DNA of 64,000 nucleotides from Albugo candida. Taxonomy: Eukaryota > Oomycota > Peronosporomycetes > Albuginales. The notes beneath the pieces are model-generated. The model ran no database searches. It was not told the origin of the DNA and saw nothing but the letters and a program-made list of their open reading frames with translations. Positions 33,398 through 44,396 of the stretch are shown one piece after another (the stretch's first letter is position 1; every line of letters starts with the position of its first letter). The position numbers and the translations under genes are program-made. The stretch is from positions 1-64,000 of the forward strand of contig JBDOQK010000064.1 in NCBI GenBank assembly GCA_040437565.1, read 5' to 3'.

Positions 33398-35485
33398 ACA
33401 CCAAAACGAATATTACACGGGCGAGATTGTGAAAATATGAAAAATACACCAAAAGGTCTAAAGTTAATGTGAAATTATGAAAAATATATTGTTTTATCAC
33501 TAGGAAATAATTAGTCCCTACAGGTGCGCTTGTTGTGGCCGTAGTTACCGCATGTAGTGCACTTGTTGCAGCTTAGTCTTAAAAGCTTCTGTGGCAACCT
33601 GGGACTCGATTCGCTTCGCCTTCTTTGTCCGACCACGCTTCTTTGACACCGTGAGAGGTTGGTTCTTTTCTAAACGCGTTCAGTTCATCCAATCGTCACG
33701 CATGGACTCATCTTTACCATGGGATCGTAAGCACGCTGGTACAACTACTTGGTACACGACGCATCGCAGAAAGTCTTGAGTAGCGAGAGCTTGCTGACGG
33801 ATCGCAGGGCCGCATAGAGATGAGAGCATGGCTCTTTCATGTCGCCAAAGTAGCCACAAGAACACGGATTTTCAGGATTATCTAGATCGACAGAGCACTC
33901 GACAGAAAGCTCTCCATCCTTTCTAACCTTGACCACGAAGGATGACAGGCAACTCGGGATGATTTCGATCTTGTTAACGACAGATACAAAGCGCTTGCGC
34001 GAGAATTCCTTGGTTGCGCAAGCTGTGAGCTTCCCCCACGAAGCCGACTTGGCGACGAATTCAAACCACTTCATTCCTATGTACTTTCCACCCCCATGAG
34101 ACACTCCAAAAGTGGCTTCTCTCTCCTGCTTCAAGCAGGGCGTTATCAACAGACTCCACGTCGTTGCTAGTCATGGTCCCAAAGCGCGGACGTTTACTAT
34201 ACGCGGCAGCCCATTTGATCTTGCCTTCATCGAGTAGCCATTGCAGCACCTTTGAATTGTTTTCCTTCAACTCACTGTCTCGCCGTTCGAACGACGCAAC
34301 CGTCAAGGACTTGGACAGATTCCATGCCTGGTCCTTTAATGTCACATTGCGAAACTTGGCGTTGAAATTCTCGAGCATGTGACGAGCACAAAAAAAGTGA
34401 GGGATGTCACCTGCTTCAACTTGCATAACCTAAATGAGACCCTTGTCACGGTTGGAGATGACGAATTCTGGCGCTTCTACAGAGTGTAGAAGAAAGTTCA
34501 GGAACCATGACCAATTGTCTTTTGTCTCGCCTGACACCCAAGTGACCGCGACAATTTGGATTTCATGGTTGCTGTTTTTACAGCAAGCGACAAGAAATAC
34601 TTCACCATATTTGTGCTTCATAAATGTGCCATCCAGATTGATACCGCGATCTGCAAACTCGCGAAGAACATGAATGCCGGGCTTGTATACGATGACAGCC
34701 CTAAAACATTTGTCCTCACGGAACGCGACATGGAACGCGATATCTGCCTTGTGTTCGCGCTTGTTCATTTTGTGTACGCATGACAAGATGAACTGGTACT
34801 GCGTGCGATCTTCATCGAAGAGTTGCGCTTTGAGTCGAATGCAGCTGTCGACACAAGTCTGGTACGTCAATCGACGACCATCTGCCGTTAGCTTCTTTTG
34901 CATCTCAGCTGGACTGGCGTCACGACCCTTATCAACGACGAACCGGAGGGCCGAATCAAGCACAACGACGTATGAAGAATTGTTTCCACGACTCGCTTTG
35001 TATGAAGCCAAGTCAACTCTCGTAGCGTCACATGTGTGCGGTACGAACGTACGAGGCGGCTCAATCCCTCACCATACGCAAAATCGACTGCGAAGCTGTA
35101 ATTTGAATCGACAAACAACACCTTGTATCGTCTGTAGTCGCTCGATATGACACGAAACGCTCGTCCAAAATTCTCGTTATATGCAATAATCGAACTTGAT
35201 ATGTCGTCACGACTGGTGTAGTCGCGTGAGTAAAAATCTTCACGCCCGTCCGACCAGTCCCCTGGCGAACAGACTTTACTTAACTCTTATGTCTTACCAA
35301 CGAAGCCGTCGTTGCGGGTAGTCGTCATAGTTGCCAGATAGATATTCTAACGAAATGGCACTCAAGAATGTGTAAACTCCAGACATTTTGGTATATCTTT
35401 CATCATTTCACATAAACTTTAGACTTTTTGAAGTATTTTTCATATTTTTTAACAATTTCGCCCGTATAACATTCCTTTTGGTATT
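33398..35485 (-). mobile_element. Mutator-like transposon (MULE 2) with ~90-100 bp inverted repeats
   Basis: 33398-33489 and the reverse complement of 35387-35485 are clearly related, sharing ACGGGCGA(A/G)ATTGT, ATATGAAAAATAC and TCTAAAGTTTATGTGAAAT-like blocks. They bracket a minus-strand transposase. The sequence of the two inverted repeats differs from those of MULE 1, so this is a separate family. Confidence 0.85.
33511..35011 (-). pseudogene. MULE 2 transposase with SWIM and zinc-knuckle ends
   Basis: From the N-terminal side it reads VVVLDSALRFVVDKGRDASP, then the DDE core with the first aspartate in FADRGINLDGTFMKHKYGEV, and VSGETKDNWSWFLNFL. The second-aspartate motif is ISNRDKGLI, with Asn where ISDR is usual. 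An in-frame TAG follows, then HFFCARHMLENFNAKF and NDVESVDNALL. A frameshift near 34140 leads to GGGKYIGMKWFEFVAKS. A SWIM-type zinc finger follows (CSCGYFGDMKEPCSHL), and a C-terminal knuckle, CTTCGNYGHNKRTC, ends at TAA 33511-33513. The longest N-terminal frame lacks an ATG. One stop, one or more frameshifts and the D-to-N change make it inactive, though decay is lighter than in MULE 1. Confidence 0.85.
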
Positions 35486-35863
35486 GTCGATTTCAAGGAA
35501 ATCCAGTTTTTATGCGATTTTTTTGGCAATTGTCATCCCTTCTACCCGCCCCACTCACCTCCTTCTTTTCTACGGGAACGTTACACATCGAGACACATCT
35601 CGGCGGCTCTGCCATAGATTAAGAGAACGCGCTTATTCACTATGCTTCTTTCCACCATTGAAGTCATCACGCTTCAGAAAACACGAGCATGCCTACTACT
35701 TCCTCGGATTTACAAAGACGAGGGTTGCTATCGTCTACCGAAAACCCCTGTCTACCTTCAGCTCCTGTATTGAGGCATACGAGAAGACTGGCTCTGTTGC
35801 ACGTCAAGTCACAGAAGTTTCAAACCAAAAGTATAACGTGGAGAAGCGCGAATGGTTGCGTTG
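35486..35863. other. No supported gene
   Basis: Flank of MULE 2. The plus-strand frame at 35388-35876 starts inside the inverted repeat, so it is probably not a gene. Confidence 0.5.
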
Positions 35864-36214
35864 TTATATAAAATAGGAAACCCACTTTGACACCTGGACG
35901 AGACCAAGCACTCTTTCGAAGTAAAGTGGAACACGGACATCAGCTGCTCGACGATTTGGCGAATCCTTCGAGATTTCAACTTCACATATAAAGTCAGTCT
36001 CTAATGGTTTAGGGTTTAGGGTATACAACGCTAGTACTGCATGATAGGTTCTGAAACGCCGCGCAATCAATATCAAACAATCGGATATTATGCGCTTCGA
36101 ATGTGAGATCAGTTCTGTTGATTGAAGGCATTTTACTTTGACGTTTTTGGATGTGGTATCATTTGATTGTCGCGGGATGTTAAGAAAGCGAGGATAGGCC
36201 TTGAAGGTAAGCAT
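35864..36214 (-). CDS. Unrecognised open frame, possibly a gene fragment
   Basis: A 116-codon minus-strand frame whose C-terminal half looks like real protein (PLETDFICEVEISKDSPNRR, then VPLYFERVLGLVQVSKW). The N-terminal half is less convincing. It is wedged between transposons, with no visible promoter or splice partners. I do not recognise a family; it may be the remaining exon of a displaced gene. Confidence 0.25.
   Translation of the reverse strand: MLTFKAYPRFLNIPRQSNDTTSKNVKVKCLQSTELISHSKRIISDCLILIARRFRTYHAVLALYTLNPKPLETDFICEVEISKDSPNRRAADVRVPLYFERVLGLVQVSKWVSYFI
36006..36022 (+). repeat. Short interstitial telomere-like repeat
   Basis: GGTTTAGGGTTTAGGGT contains two head-to-tail TTTAGGG units, the plant/oomycete telomere repeat. 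Too short to exclude chance. Confidence 0.4.
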
Positions 36215-36259
36215 AGCGGATATGTCATCTCGTGATATTTTGTTTCAATATTTGACGCT

Positions 36260-36763
36260 TTGATTACCATGTAGGGGCAAAATCTTCTATACCGAGGCAA
36301 ATTCACCAGAGTGCCAAGGACATTCTTGCTCTGCTTCATCGGGTGTAAGGGTCTTTTGGATACCTACATGACTGAGGGAACATTTGATCAAAGCAAGTTC
36401 ATGGACTGCTGCCGTAACTGTGCCACTAATTCAGGCAAGGTACAAAAAGCACCCAGGAATGCACTCTGTGTGGGTTGCTGACGGCGCGCGGATTCATTGC
36501 CACCCAAGTTTCACTAGTTACCTGCGGTCGCTTGGGATTATACCCATATTTTGCCTTCGTATTGTCCTTTTTACAATCCCATTGAGGTGATGTTTGGATT
36601 GATTAAGAAAAGCAGGCAGCGCAATTACACAGAAAGATCAGTTAAGGCAATAGATATGTCGACGGCAATCTCCTCATTGCTTGAACCATATAGAAATACA
36701 AAATGCACAATCTCTTCCGTAAATGTGGATATTCGCTTTCAGGACGATTTAACCCTGGTGTAG
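36260..36763 (+). pseudogene. DDE transposase fragment (Tc1-like/DDE_3 type)
   Basis: Plus-strand frames read TYMTEGTFDQSKFMDCCRN, then GMHSVWVADGARIHCHPSF, LRSLGIIPIF, and after a one-base shift near 36555, LPSYCPFYNPIEVMFGLIKK. The second Asp (VADGARIH) and the third acidic residue in NPIE are placed as in DDE_3 transposases. The N-terminal half is missing or unreadable. Downstream it ends at 36763, just before the artefact duplicate. Confidence 0.7.
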
Positions 36764-36788
36764 GATACAATAATTTAGTTTATCTTTC

Positions 36789-37912
36789 TAAACTTGGTTT
36801 TGAATAACAAAGCACTGTTCTCAATTGTTTTTATTCTGTATGATCTATATCTATTTGATTAGGGGTATCTTGAAGAATTGCTTGACTGTCAGCAGTATCA
36901 ACGGGTCTTAGTACATTGTTGTATGTTTCAATCATATTCTTCATCAGTATTCTTTACCACTTGCTGCAATGCCATGACAGAATCTTTCATACTGGTCAGC
37001 TTTATTAGTTGTGAATAACCAAGTCGAGCATGCCACATATCATCGCTTACTTTCTTGCTCCTTTTCTACGTGTCCTGCCTTTTTTGCATCTTCGACACGT
37101 TCACACTAGAGGATGAATTGCTTCTTTGTTTTTGACACTTGCACTATATCCATTTCTTTATCCTCTATTCTTCAAATTGATCCACTAAATGTAATCTCGA
37201 AACCCTTCGCTGCCAATGTCGTGATAGACAGTAAGCCTCTATCCAGATTCATGGTGATTGGGACATATGTGGCTGCTGTCGCCACTGTTTATTATTATCT
37301 NNNNNNNNNNNNNNNNNNNNNNNNNNNNNNNNNNNNNNNNNNNNNNNNNNNNNNNNNNNNNNNNNNNNNNNNNNNNNNNNNNNNNNNNNNNNNNNNNNNN
37401 TAAACTTGGTTTTGAATAACAAAGCACTGTTCTCAATTGTTTTTATTCTGTATGATCTATATCTATTTGATTAGGGGTATCTTGAAGAATTGCTTGACTG
37501 TCAGCAGTATCAACGGGTCTTAGTACATTGTTGTATGTTTCAATCATATTCTTCATCAGTATTCTTTACCACTTGCTGCAATGCCATGACAGAATCTTTC
37601 ATACTGGTCAGCTTTATTAGTTGTGAATAACCAAGTCGAGCATGCCACATATCATCGCTTACTTTCTTGCTCCTTTTCTACGTGTCCTGCCTTTTTTGCA
37701 TCTTCGACACGTTCACACTAGAGGATGAATTGCTTCTTTGTTTTTGACACTTGCACTATATCCATTTCTTTATCCTCTATTCTTCAAATTGATCCACTAA
37801 ATGTAATCTCGAAACCCTTCGCTGCCAATGTCGTGATAGACAGTAAGCCTCTATCCAGATTCATGGTGATTGGGACATATGTGGCTGCTGTCGCCACTGT
37901 TTATTATTATCT
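36789..37912. repeat. Gap-flanking duplicate (assembly artefact): 36789-37300 = 37401-37912
   Basis: 512 bp repeated exactly across the gap; only the right copy continues. It doubles part of a copia fossil. Confidence 0.92.
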
Positions 37913-38350
37913 ATTCCCGATGTGAACCAGTGTAATAGATAAAAGCATTCCATTCTTTGTAAATCATCCGATTGTTTCTACAATCGGCTTCTTGTGCCCA
38001 TATTTGAGACATTATAAATAATTCCGTTGAAATGCAAGATTTCTCTGTTTCGTATCACGCGCATCGAACTTTCCAATTTGATTTGGTTTTCGATCCCATA
38101 AACTTCCCATCTCCTTTGTTGTAAGTCCATTCCGTTCTTTACAAATCATTCCTTCATTTTTCGACGCAATAATCACAATAAATTACACGATGTCGTAAAG
38201 GCTCCCGAGTTGAAAGATAAATTGGTCATTCAAATTGAGCAATTCTCCAAGAGCTTGCATTTTAATGCAAAGTCATCGAGTTCGAGTTCTAATTTTCACC
38301 CGGGTGTGCACGCTATTACGCGAAAAACACTCTTTGATATTTCCCTCAGT
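36830..38350 (-). mobile_element. Ty1/copia LTR-retroelement fossil (gag to gag-pre-integrase part)
   Basis: Minus-strand words fit a copia polyprotein: a gag-like segment (NGMDLQQRRWEVYGIENQ), a protease-like DSGDSSHICPN, and the gag-pre-integrase word MWHARLGYSQLIKLTSMKDS. The copy is heavily decayed, with many breaks, and part of it appears twice because of the gap. No terminal repeats are identified. Old fossil. Confidence 0.65.
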
Positions 38351-38828
38351 TGGCTTCGTGATTGCGCCTCGCTCCATTGACTAAACAGCTGGGCTGATAG
38401 ACGACGTGACGATTGCAAACGAATTCAAGTTGTAGACTCTTAACAGCTCGACGATTATACTTGATGAATCCGCTCACCAAACATATCAGGGTTTATGCAC
38501 CGCCTAATCATCTGAGATGACATTAATTCCTGTCAAGATGGATATGGTATGTCATGCATGTCACTTTCAGGGGTCAAATGTGAAAGCGTACCGTGCAAAG
38601 TGTCAATTTTGCAAAGAAACAGATAACAACAAGTGTAAACTTCTGGGCAACATAAAGAATGGCCTGACAGCCAGCAAGACGAATACACAAGAGACGCCTA
38701 AGGATAAACCTTGAAGTGTATCTCATCATCTTCTTCGTCTGCATCGGTGCGATAATTTGGATTCCTATAGATCGATATATGATCTGTCTCTCGGTTCCAA
38801 AATACCAATCACAGACGGCTTCTGCGAT

Positions 38829-41800
38829 TGTAGTTTGTCCTCCGTGCTGATCTCCGCAATGATCAAGCAAAAGATCTCTTTTATTTGGGTTTTTTATTAC
38901 CTACCGCACTTAATCTATTTCCACTTCGTACGTGACCCAAGGGATTCAAATCCCATCACTTTCCCTTTTTCCGTTGCGCGTCACCTTCAATAGACCGCCA
39001 CATCTCTTTAGCTCCGGGATTGTCTTTAACCCACTGTGACAGCAGGACCGGAACATGTTCATGCATTATAACAGCGGGCTTCCGGCTGTTTTCCGCTACT
39101 AGTCCGATCCATTTGACCAAGATTTCCCATGTCTGTGTAGCGCGATTCATACGGCACTCTAAGAATCGCTTCACCAAATGCCCGCCGTTCGCGAATACGA
39201 TATGATCCTTTAGAATCTGCGTTACGTCCAGATAACGTTCTTTGTAGAACCGTAGGCGCGAAGTATGACGCGTGTGAACATCGTAGGGTTCCACTAGCTC
39301 CTGGATTTCATACACCCAATCGTTCAATGTAGACACCGCACGGTATGGTCCTTTCCAACATAGAACCAATTTGTTTGCGTGCTTAATGACTTGACCGGAT
39401 AGGACAAAATCCCCAATTTCAAAATTAATACACATGATTCCCTTTTATTGGCTATGACGGCGTCTTGCCGCCTCAGATAACGCATGATGAATATGTGCCA
39501 ATGTCTCTTAAAGGAATTTAACGGAGTCTTGCTGTTTTTCATTCAACTCTAGCGTGTTCATAGAGTCCAAATTGTTCCATGCCGTCGGCTGATACAACAC
39601 GCTGACCGGATCTCCTGTTTGGTAGGGCCGTAAACCCCCCGTATCTGGTGCGTACCCATTCAATCGAGCCGATGGTAGTTGATTTATAGACGATTGACAG
39701 AGTGGCAACAAACTGGGCCACTCTGCAATCTTCAGCTTTCTCTCGCTCAAAAGACATCGCATTGTCTTAAGTAGATGACGGTTTAGTACTTTTACCGACC
39801 CATTCGCCCACGGACGATACGCCGTCGCGAAGTGATGTTCTGCGCGTAGAAGTTTTGCGAGTTTCGATATGACTTCATTCTTGAAGCGTGACCCTCTGTC
39901 GGACACCCAGACGGAGATCGAGTCATACCGTACGAACCAATCCAGTATTGCTGCCACGGTGACACCCGTGTTGGCTACCACACTAGGGATAATCTCACAA
40001 AACCCGCTCATTCCATCTTCAATATGAGCACATAACAATATCCTCCACTACCTGCAGGCATGGATAGAAAATCGAAATGTAAGATTTCGCTCGGTTTGGT
40101 GGCTCTTCAGCGTTTCTCCAAATGGGTTAGGACATCTTCCTCCTCGCGATAAAAGGCAGTGTAGACATCGGAGCACGAATTCCTTGACGTCACAATTCAG
40201 CGAGCTCCATGAAACATGCTTCGACAATATCTGGATTGTCGTCGCGACACCACGATGACCCGCAGAACCTGCATGGGCCACAATACACAAGCGTTGCTGG
40301 ATAGTGACAGCACTATCAGGAATGCATATTCGGTTGTCCGTATCTACTAAGTCACAACGTTGGTTGTCCATCGTTAATAGGGGGCTTCTGAACGGCTTCG
40401 TTCTTGCGAAGCGGATTCCACCAACTTAATTTCGTCCAACGACGGACACTCGAAAGTAGTATCTTCCAGAGGCGATACTTTTTGTTCCACAGCCAGAGCA
40501 TAGCTTTTGGTTGTACTTTGTTTCGCTTTTTTGTTTGGCGATCCCCAACGAGGCATCATATCACCCAAGACATTTTCATCCCCAGTCACATATTCAATTA
40601 CATAACAAAAAGTTTGCAAGACCATTGCCCATCGCTGAAGCTGTCCGCTTTGTATCCACGCTGTTTAGATCGAAAATGAATTTTAGATTTCGGTTATCAG
40701 TGAATATGTAGACTATACTTCAATCGTTTACAAGTCTCCGCAATGACAAAAGCTTCCTTCTCCACTGTTGCCCATCGTGCTGCAGCTCCTTTAAAGGATC
40801 CACTATAAATGCGAGTGGTACATGTACTTTCTCGCTAAGTGGCTTTTCCAGCTCACCGGGCCCCACTTGAGTAACAATAGCTCCCCAATGATCTTGATAG
40901 GCGTCCGTATAAACACATAACTTCCAGTCCTCATTTGGGTGTGCCATCGGTACCATCGCGCAGAGTGCGTCCTTAATCAATTGCAAACACTGGTCGTGCG
41001 ATGGACCACATTCATGTTCATCTAATCGGACTTGCACCAGCGCCGAGTAGTTTGGTATATTATTCCGCATCCAATTTACCGCACAAAGAAATTGCTGAAG
41101 ATCTGCAGCCTTGCATGGTCGTCCCATTTCGCATAATACTTGAATCCGCTAGGCGCAATGACTCACTCCACTTCCAGAAATTGTCTTCCCGCACCACACA
41201 GTTTCAAAAGAGATAAAACAGCATTTTTTGGATGGAGGTTCACACCAAATTCTTCAAATCGTTTGAGAACGGTTTCCAGAACATCAAGAAGTTTCGCTTC
41301 TGTTTCCGCATACCCTAAAACGTCGTCCAGCCATACTTGAACAACCCTGACCCAGAACGGGTTTCAACACTTGCTCAGCAACCTGTTGTGCAAAAGCTAC
41401 AGCCTCTGTTGACCTCATAATAACACGATTTCCCGTAAAGAGTCCTCCCGGTGTTACCACAGTAATGTAATCCCGACTGCTTTCATGTAGTGGAAGTTGC
41501 CAGTAGAAACGAAAACAATCCAGCGAAAAATAATAGCGTGATCCATCGAGACTCGCGAGAACCACTTCCAAATGTGACATGGGTCACGCCGTCGGTACTG
41601 TCAGAGCATTGACTGTACGCAGATCCACCGCCATTCGATAGCTTCCGATATCTTTTTTTGCTACAATTCGAGCCGCGCTACCCCATCTTGAATCGGGNNN
41701 NNNNNNNNNNNNNNNNNNNNNNNNNNNNNNNNNNNNNNNNNNNNNNNNNNNNNNNNNNNNNNNNNNNNNNNNNNNNNNNNNNNNNNNNNNNNNNNNNGCT

Positions 41801-42463
41801 GATTGCGGCATTGATGATGCACCGCACATCACGCGGCCCGAGTTTCGGCTTCCTTCCAGGGCTCTTTTTCATTCCATAGCCATCAGGATTTCTTAGGTAA
41901 GCGTGGACGACGTTTGTGGAGCGCCCTAGGCTCGCAACAATTGTCCGTAGAGTTTCTTTGTACGACCTGAGGGCGTCAATTTGCCCTTTCTCGTACTCGG
42001 TCATAGCCGGCTTTCGCCCCATGGCTTCACTTAAAAAACACTAACCTCGACTATGAGCACGCAGAAAACATTCAGAAGAATCCATCCATGTTGAATAAAG
42101 GCGAAGAAAGTGCGTTGTCTCCCTGTGTGGTCGAGTGGTGGTGGTGTATACTATCAATTTGTCGCGCAGGTCTGTGTACCTTCCCGCCAAATTTCCCACT
42201 TCCACTTATCCGATCAACACAAACAAAACGCCAAAATGATTGGCTCAACGTAGGAAAATGTTTTATTCAATCAATAGTCAAAACAAAGTAAAAATTAAGC
42301 ACAATATAGAAAATAAACGGTTGTCCCTATATTTATGGCGCGGAGTGTAGTTTGTCCTCCGCAATGATCAAGCAAATATCTCTTTTATTTGGGTTTTTTA
42401 TTACCCACCGTACTCTAAGCTATTTCCACTTCGTACGTGGCCCAAGGGATTCAATTCCCATCA
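38829..42463 (-). mobile_element. Ty3/gypsy LTR-retroelement fossil with putative terminal direct repeats
   Basis: On the minus strand, in order, lie reverse transcriptase (from the gap at 41698 down to about 41284), RNase H (about 41127-40374), integrase with its zinc-binding start (about 40371-39508) and a C-terminal chromodomain-like part (39435-38956). Near-identical sequences of about 120-130 bp at 38829-38958 and 42346-42463, reading TGATGGGA...AACTACA in element sense, look like the remains of the two LTRs. The gag side is missing or masked by the gap and by a Tc1-like fragment. The element is broken in roughly half a dozen places. Fossil. Confidence 0.8.
41798..42022 (-). mobile_element. 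Tc1/mariner-like transposase, N-terminal fragment
   Basis: A 75-residue minus-strand frame starts MGRKPAMTEYEKGQIDALRS and continues LRTIVASLGRSTNVVHAYL, NPDGYGMKKSPGRKPKLGP and RDVRCIINAA. This is the paired helix-turn-helix DNA-binding region with the basic GRKPKL linker usual in Tc1-like transposases. It is cut by the gap at 41698. It lies between the gypsy reverse transcriptase and that element's putative upstream terminal repeat, so it may have inserted into the gypsy copy. Confidence 0.8.
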
Positions 42464-44396
42464 GTATCCTACTCCGTTCGGAAACTCTTCCACTTTCACA
42501 AAATTTAACTTGGGAATGAAATCAATGGGTAAATTATCATCTGGCTTGCCTTCATCGAGGCCCAGAGTAAGGTCTGGAGTTGAAGTAACCTAGCCTACTG
42601 AGGACTTGTTCCAAGACCGTAAACGTCAAGCTCGACATGCTGTCAGGGTATGTCCACCCAGCTGATGAAAACTGGTTAATGGACAGGAAGTAAAGAGACG
42701 ATAGTTGTCTGATTCACAGAGAAAACGCAGTGTATTTCTTGATGTCAGTGTATTGATATATGGTCCACCAGAATTGGCAAGGCTAATGTGGCCAAAAGCA
42801 TTGGTTTGAAGTGCGCCACGCATCCTTTCTATCGGTATAGCTGCACCTACACTTATAATTCATTTGATGTATACATCAGCTACTTGATGCGGTAGTTTCT
42901 ATCATAGCTCCAAGAGCTCGAAAATACAATAGCATGCAGCGACGAGCACAGTAGAAGCTAGTACTTTTGACCATCGAAACTAGAAGTGTCTCGATGTCGA
43001 GATTGTAAGCTTGCAGTATAGCTACTGAGGGGTTATACCGCGTGCGCAGCCACATCTATTGATATGAAGGGCCTATGTATCGCTAAGATTACTTTGCCGG
43101 ATAGAGCGTGTGATATGCGATTGTAGTGCATTTTCAGCTTAAAAAAATCACATCAGAAACTTAGCAACAATTCACACTTTGATCCTTCGAATTATTCAAT
43201 CTCCCATCTAAAAATCTAGCGCTTCAAATTACTTACAAAACGCAGTGTGAGATAGATACCAATCTGTAGGAGCAGCCACATAAGGATGAGTAATCCGATA
43301 TTCCGACTGATATTTGAATATAAAAACCCATACGTTGTCACGATGAAGGNNNNNNNNNNNNNNNNNNNNNNNNNNNNNNNNNNNNNNNNNNNNNNNNNNN
43401 NNNNNNNNNNNNNNNNNNNNNNNNNNNNNNNNNNNNNNNNNNNNNNNNNACCCACCGTACTCTAAGCTATTTCCACTTCGTACGTGGCCCAAGGGATTCA
43501 ATTCCCATCAGTATCCTACTCCGTTCGGAAACTCTTCCACTTTCACAAAATTTAACTTGGGAATGAAATCAATGGGTAAATTATCATCTGGCTTGCCTTC
43601 ATCGAGGCCCAGAGTAAGGTCTGGAGTTGAAGTAACCTAGCCTACTGAGGACTTGTTCCAAGACCGTAAACGTCAAGCTCGACATGCTGTCAGGGTATGT
43701 CCACCCAGCTGATGAAAACTGGTTAATGGACAGGAAGTAAAGAGACGATAGTTGTCTGATTCACAGAGAAAACGCAGTGTATTTCTTGATGTCAGTGTAT
43801 TGATATATGGTCCACCAGAATTGGCAAGGCTAATGTGGCCAAAAGCATTGGTTTGAAGTGCGCCACGCATCCTTTCTATCGGTATAGCTGCACCTACACT
43901 TATAATTCATTTGATGTATACATCAGCTACTTGATGCGGTAGTTTCTATCATAGCTCCAAGAGCTCGAAAATACAATAGCATGCAGCGACGAGCACAGTA
44001 GAAGCTAGTACTTTTGACCATCGAAACTAGAAGTGTCTCGATGTCGAGATTGTAAGCTTGCAGTATAGCTACTGAGGGGTTATACCGCGTGCGCAGCCAC
44101 ATCTATTGATATGAAGGGCCTATGTATCGCTAAGATTACTTTGCCGGATAGAGCGTGTGATATGCGATTGTAGTGCATTTTCAGCTTAAAAAAATCACAT
44201 CAGAAACTTAGCAACAATTCACACTTTGATCCTTCGAATTATTCAATCTCCCATCTAAAAATCTAGCGCTTCAAATTACTTACAAAACGCAGTGTGAGAT
44301 AGATACCAATCTGTAGGAGCAGCCACATAAGGATGAGTAATCCGATATTCCGACTGATATTTGAATATAAAAACCCATACGTTGTCACGATGAAGG
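42403..44396. repeat. Gap-flanking duplicate (assembly artefact): 42403-43349 = 43450-44396
   Basis: 947 bp repeated exactly across the gap, including the last codons of the ABC transporter gene. The copy on the left carries only the transporter's tail and is not a second gene. The unique part, 42464-43200 (and 43511-44260), has no gene I can support. Confidence 0.93.

Noticed and set aside
35388-35876. 162-codon plus-strand frame
   Set aside because: It begins within the inverted repeat of MULE 2 and has the composition of A/T-rich non-coding sequence.
43216-43501. A second ABC transporter C-terminus
   Set aside because: Exact copy of the tail of the transporter at 44263 inside a 947-bp gap-flanking duplicate.
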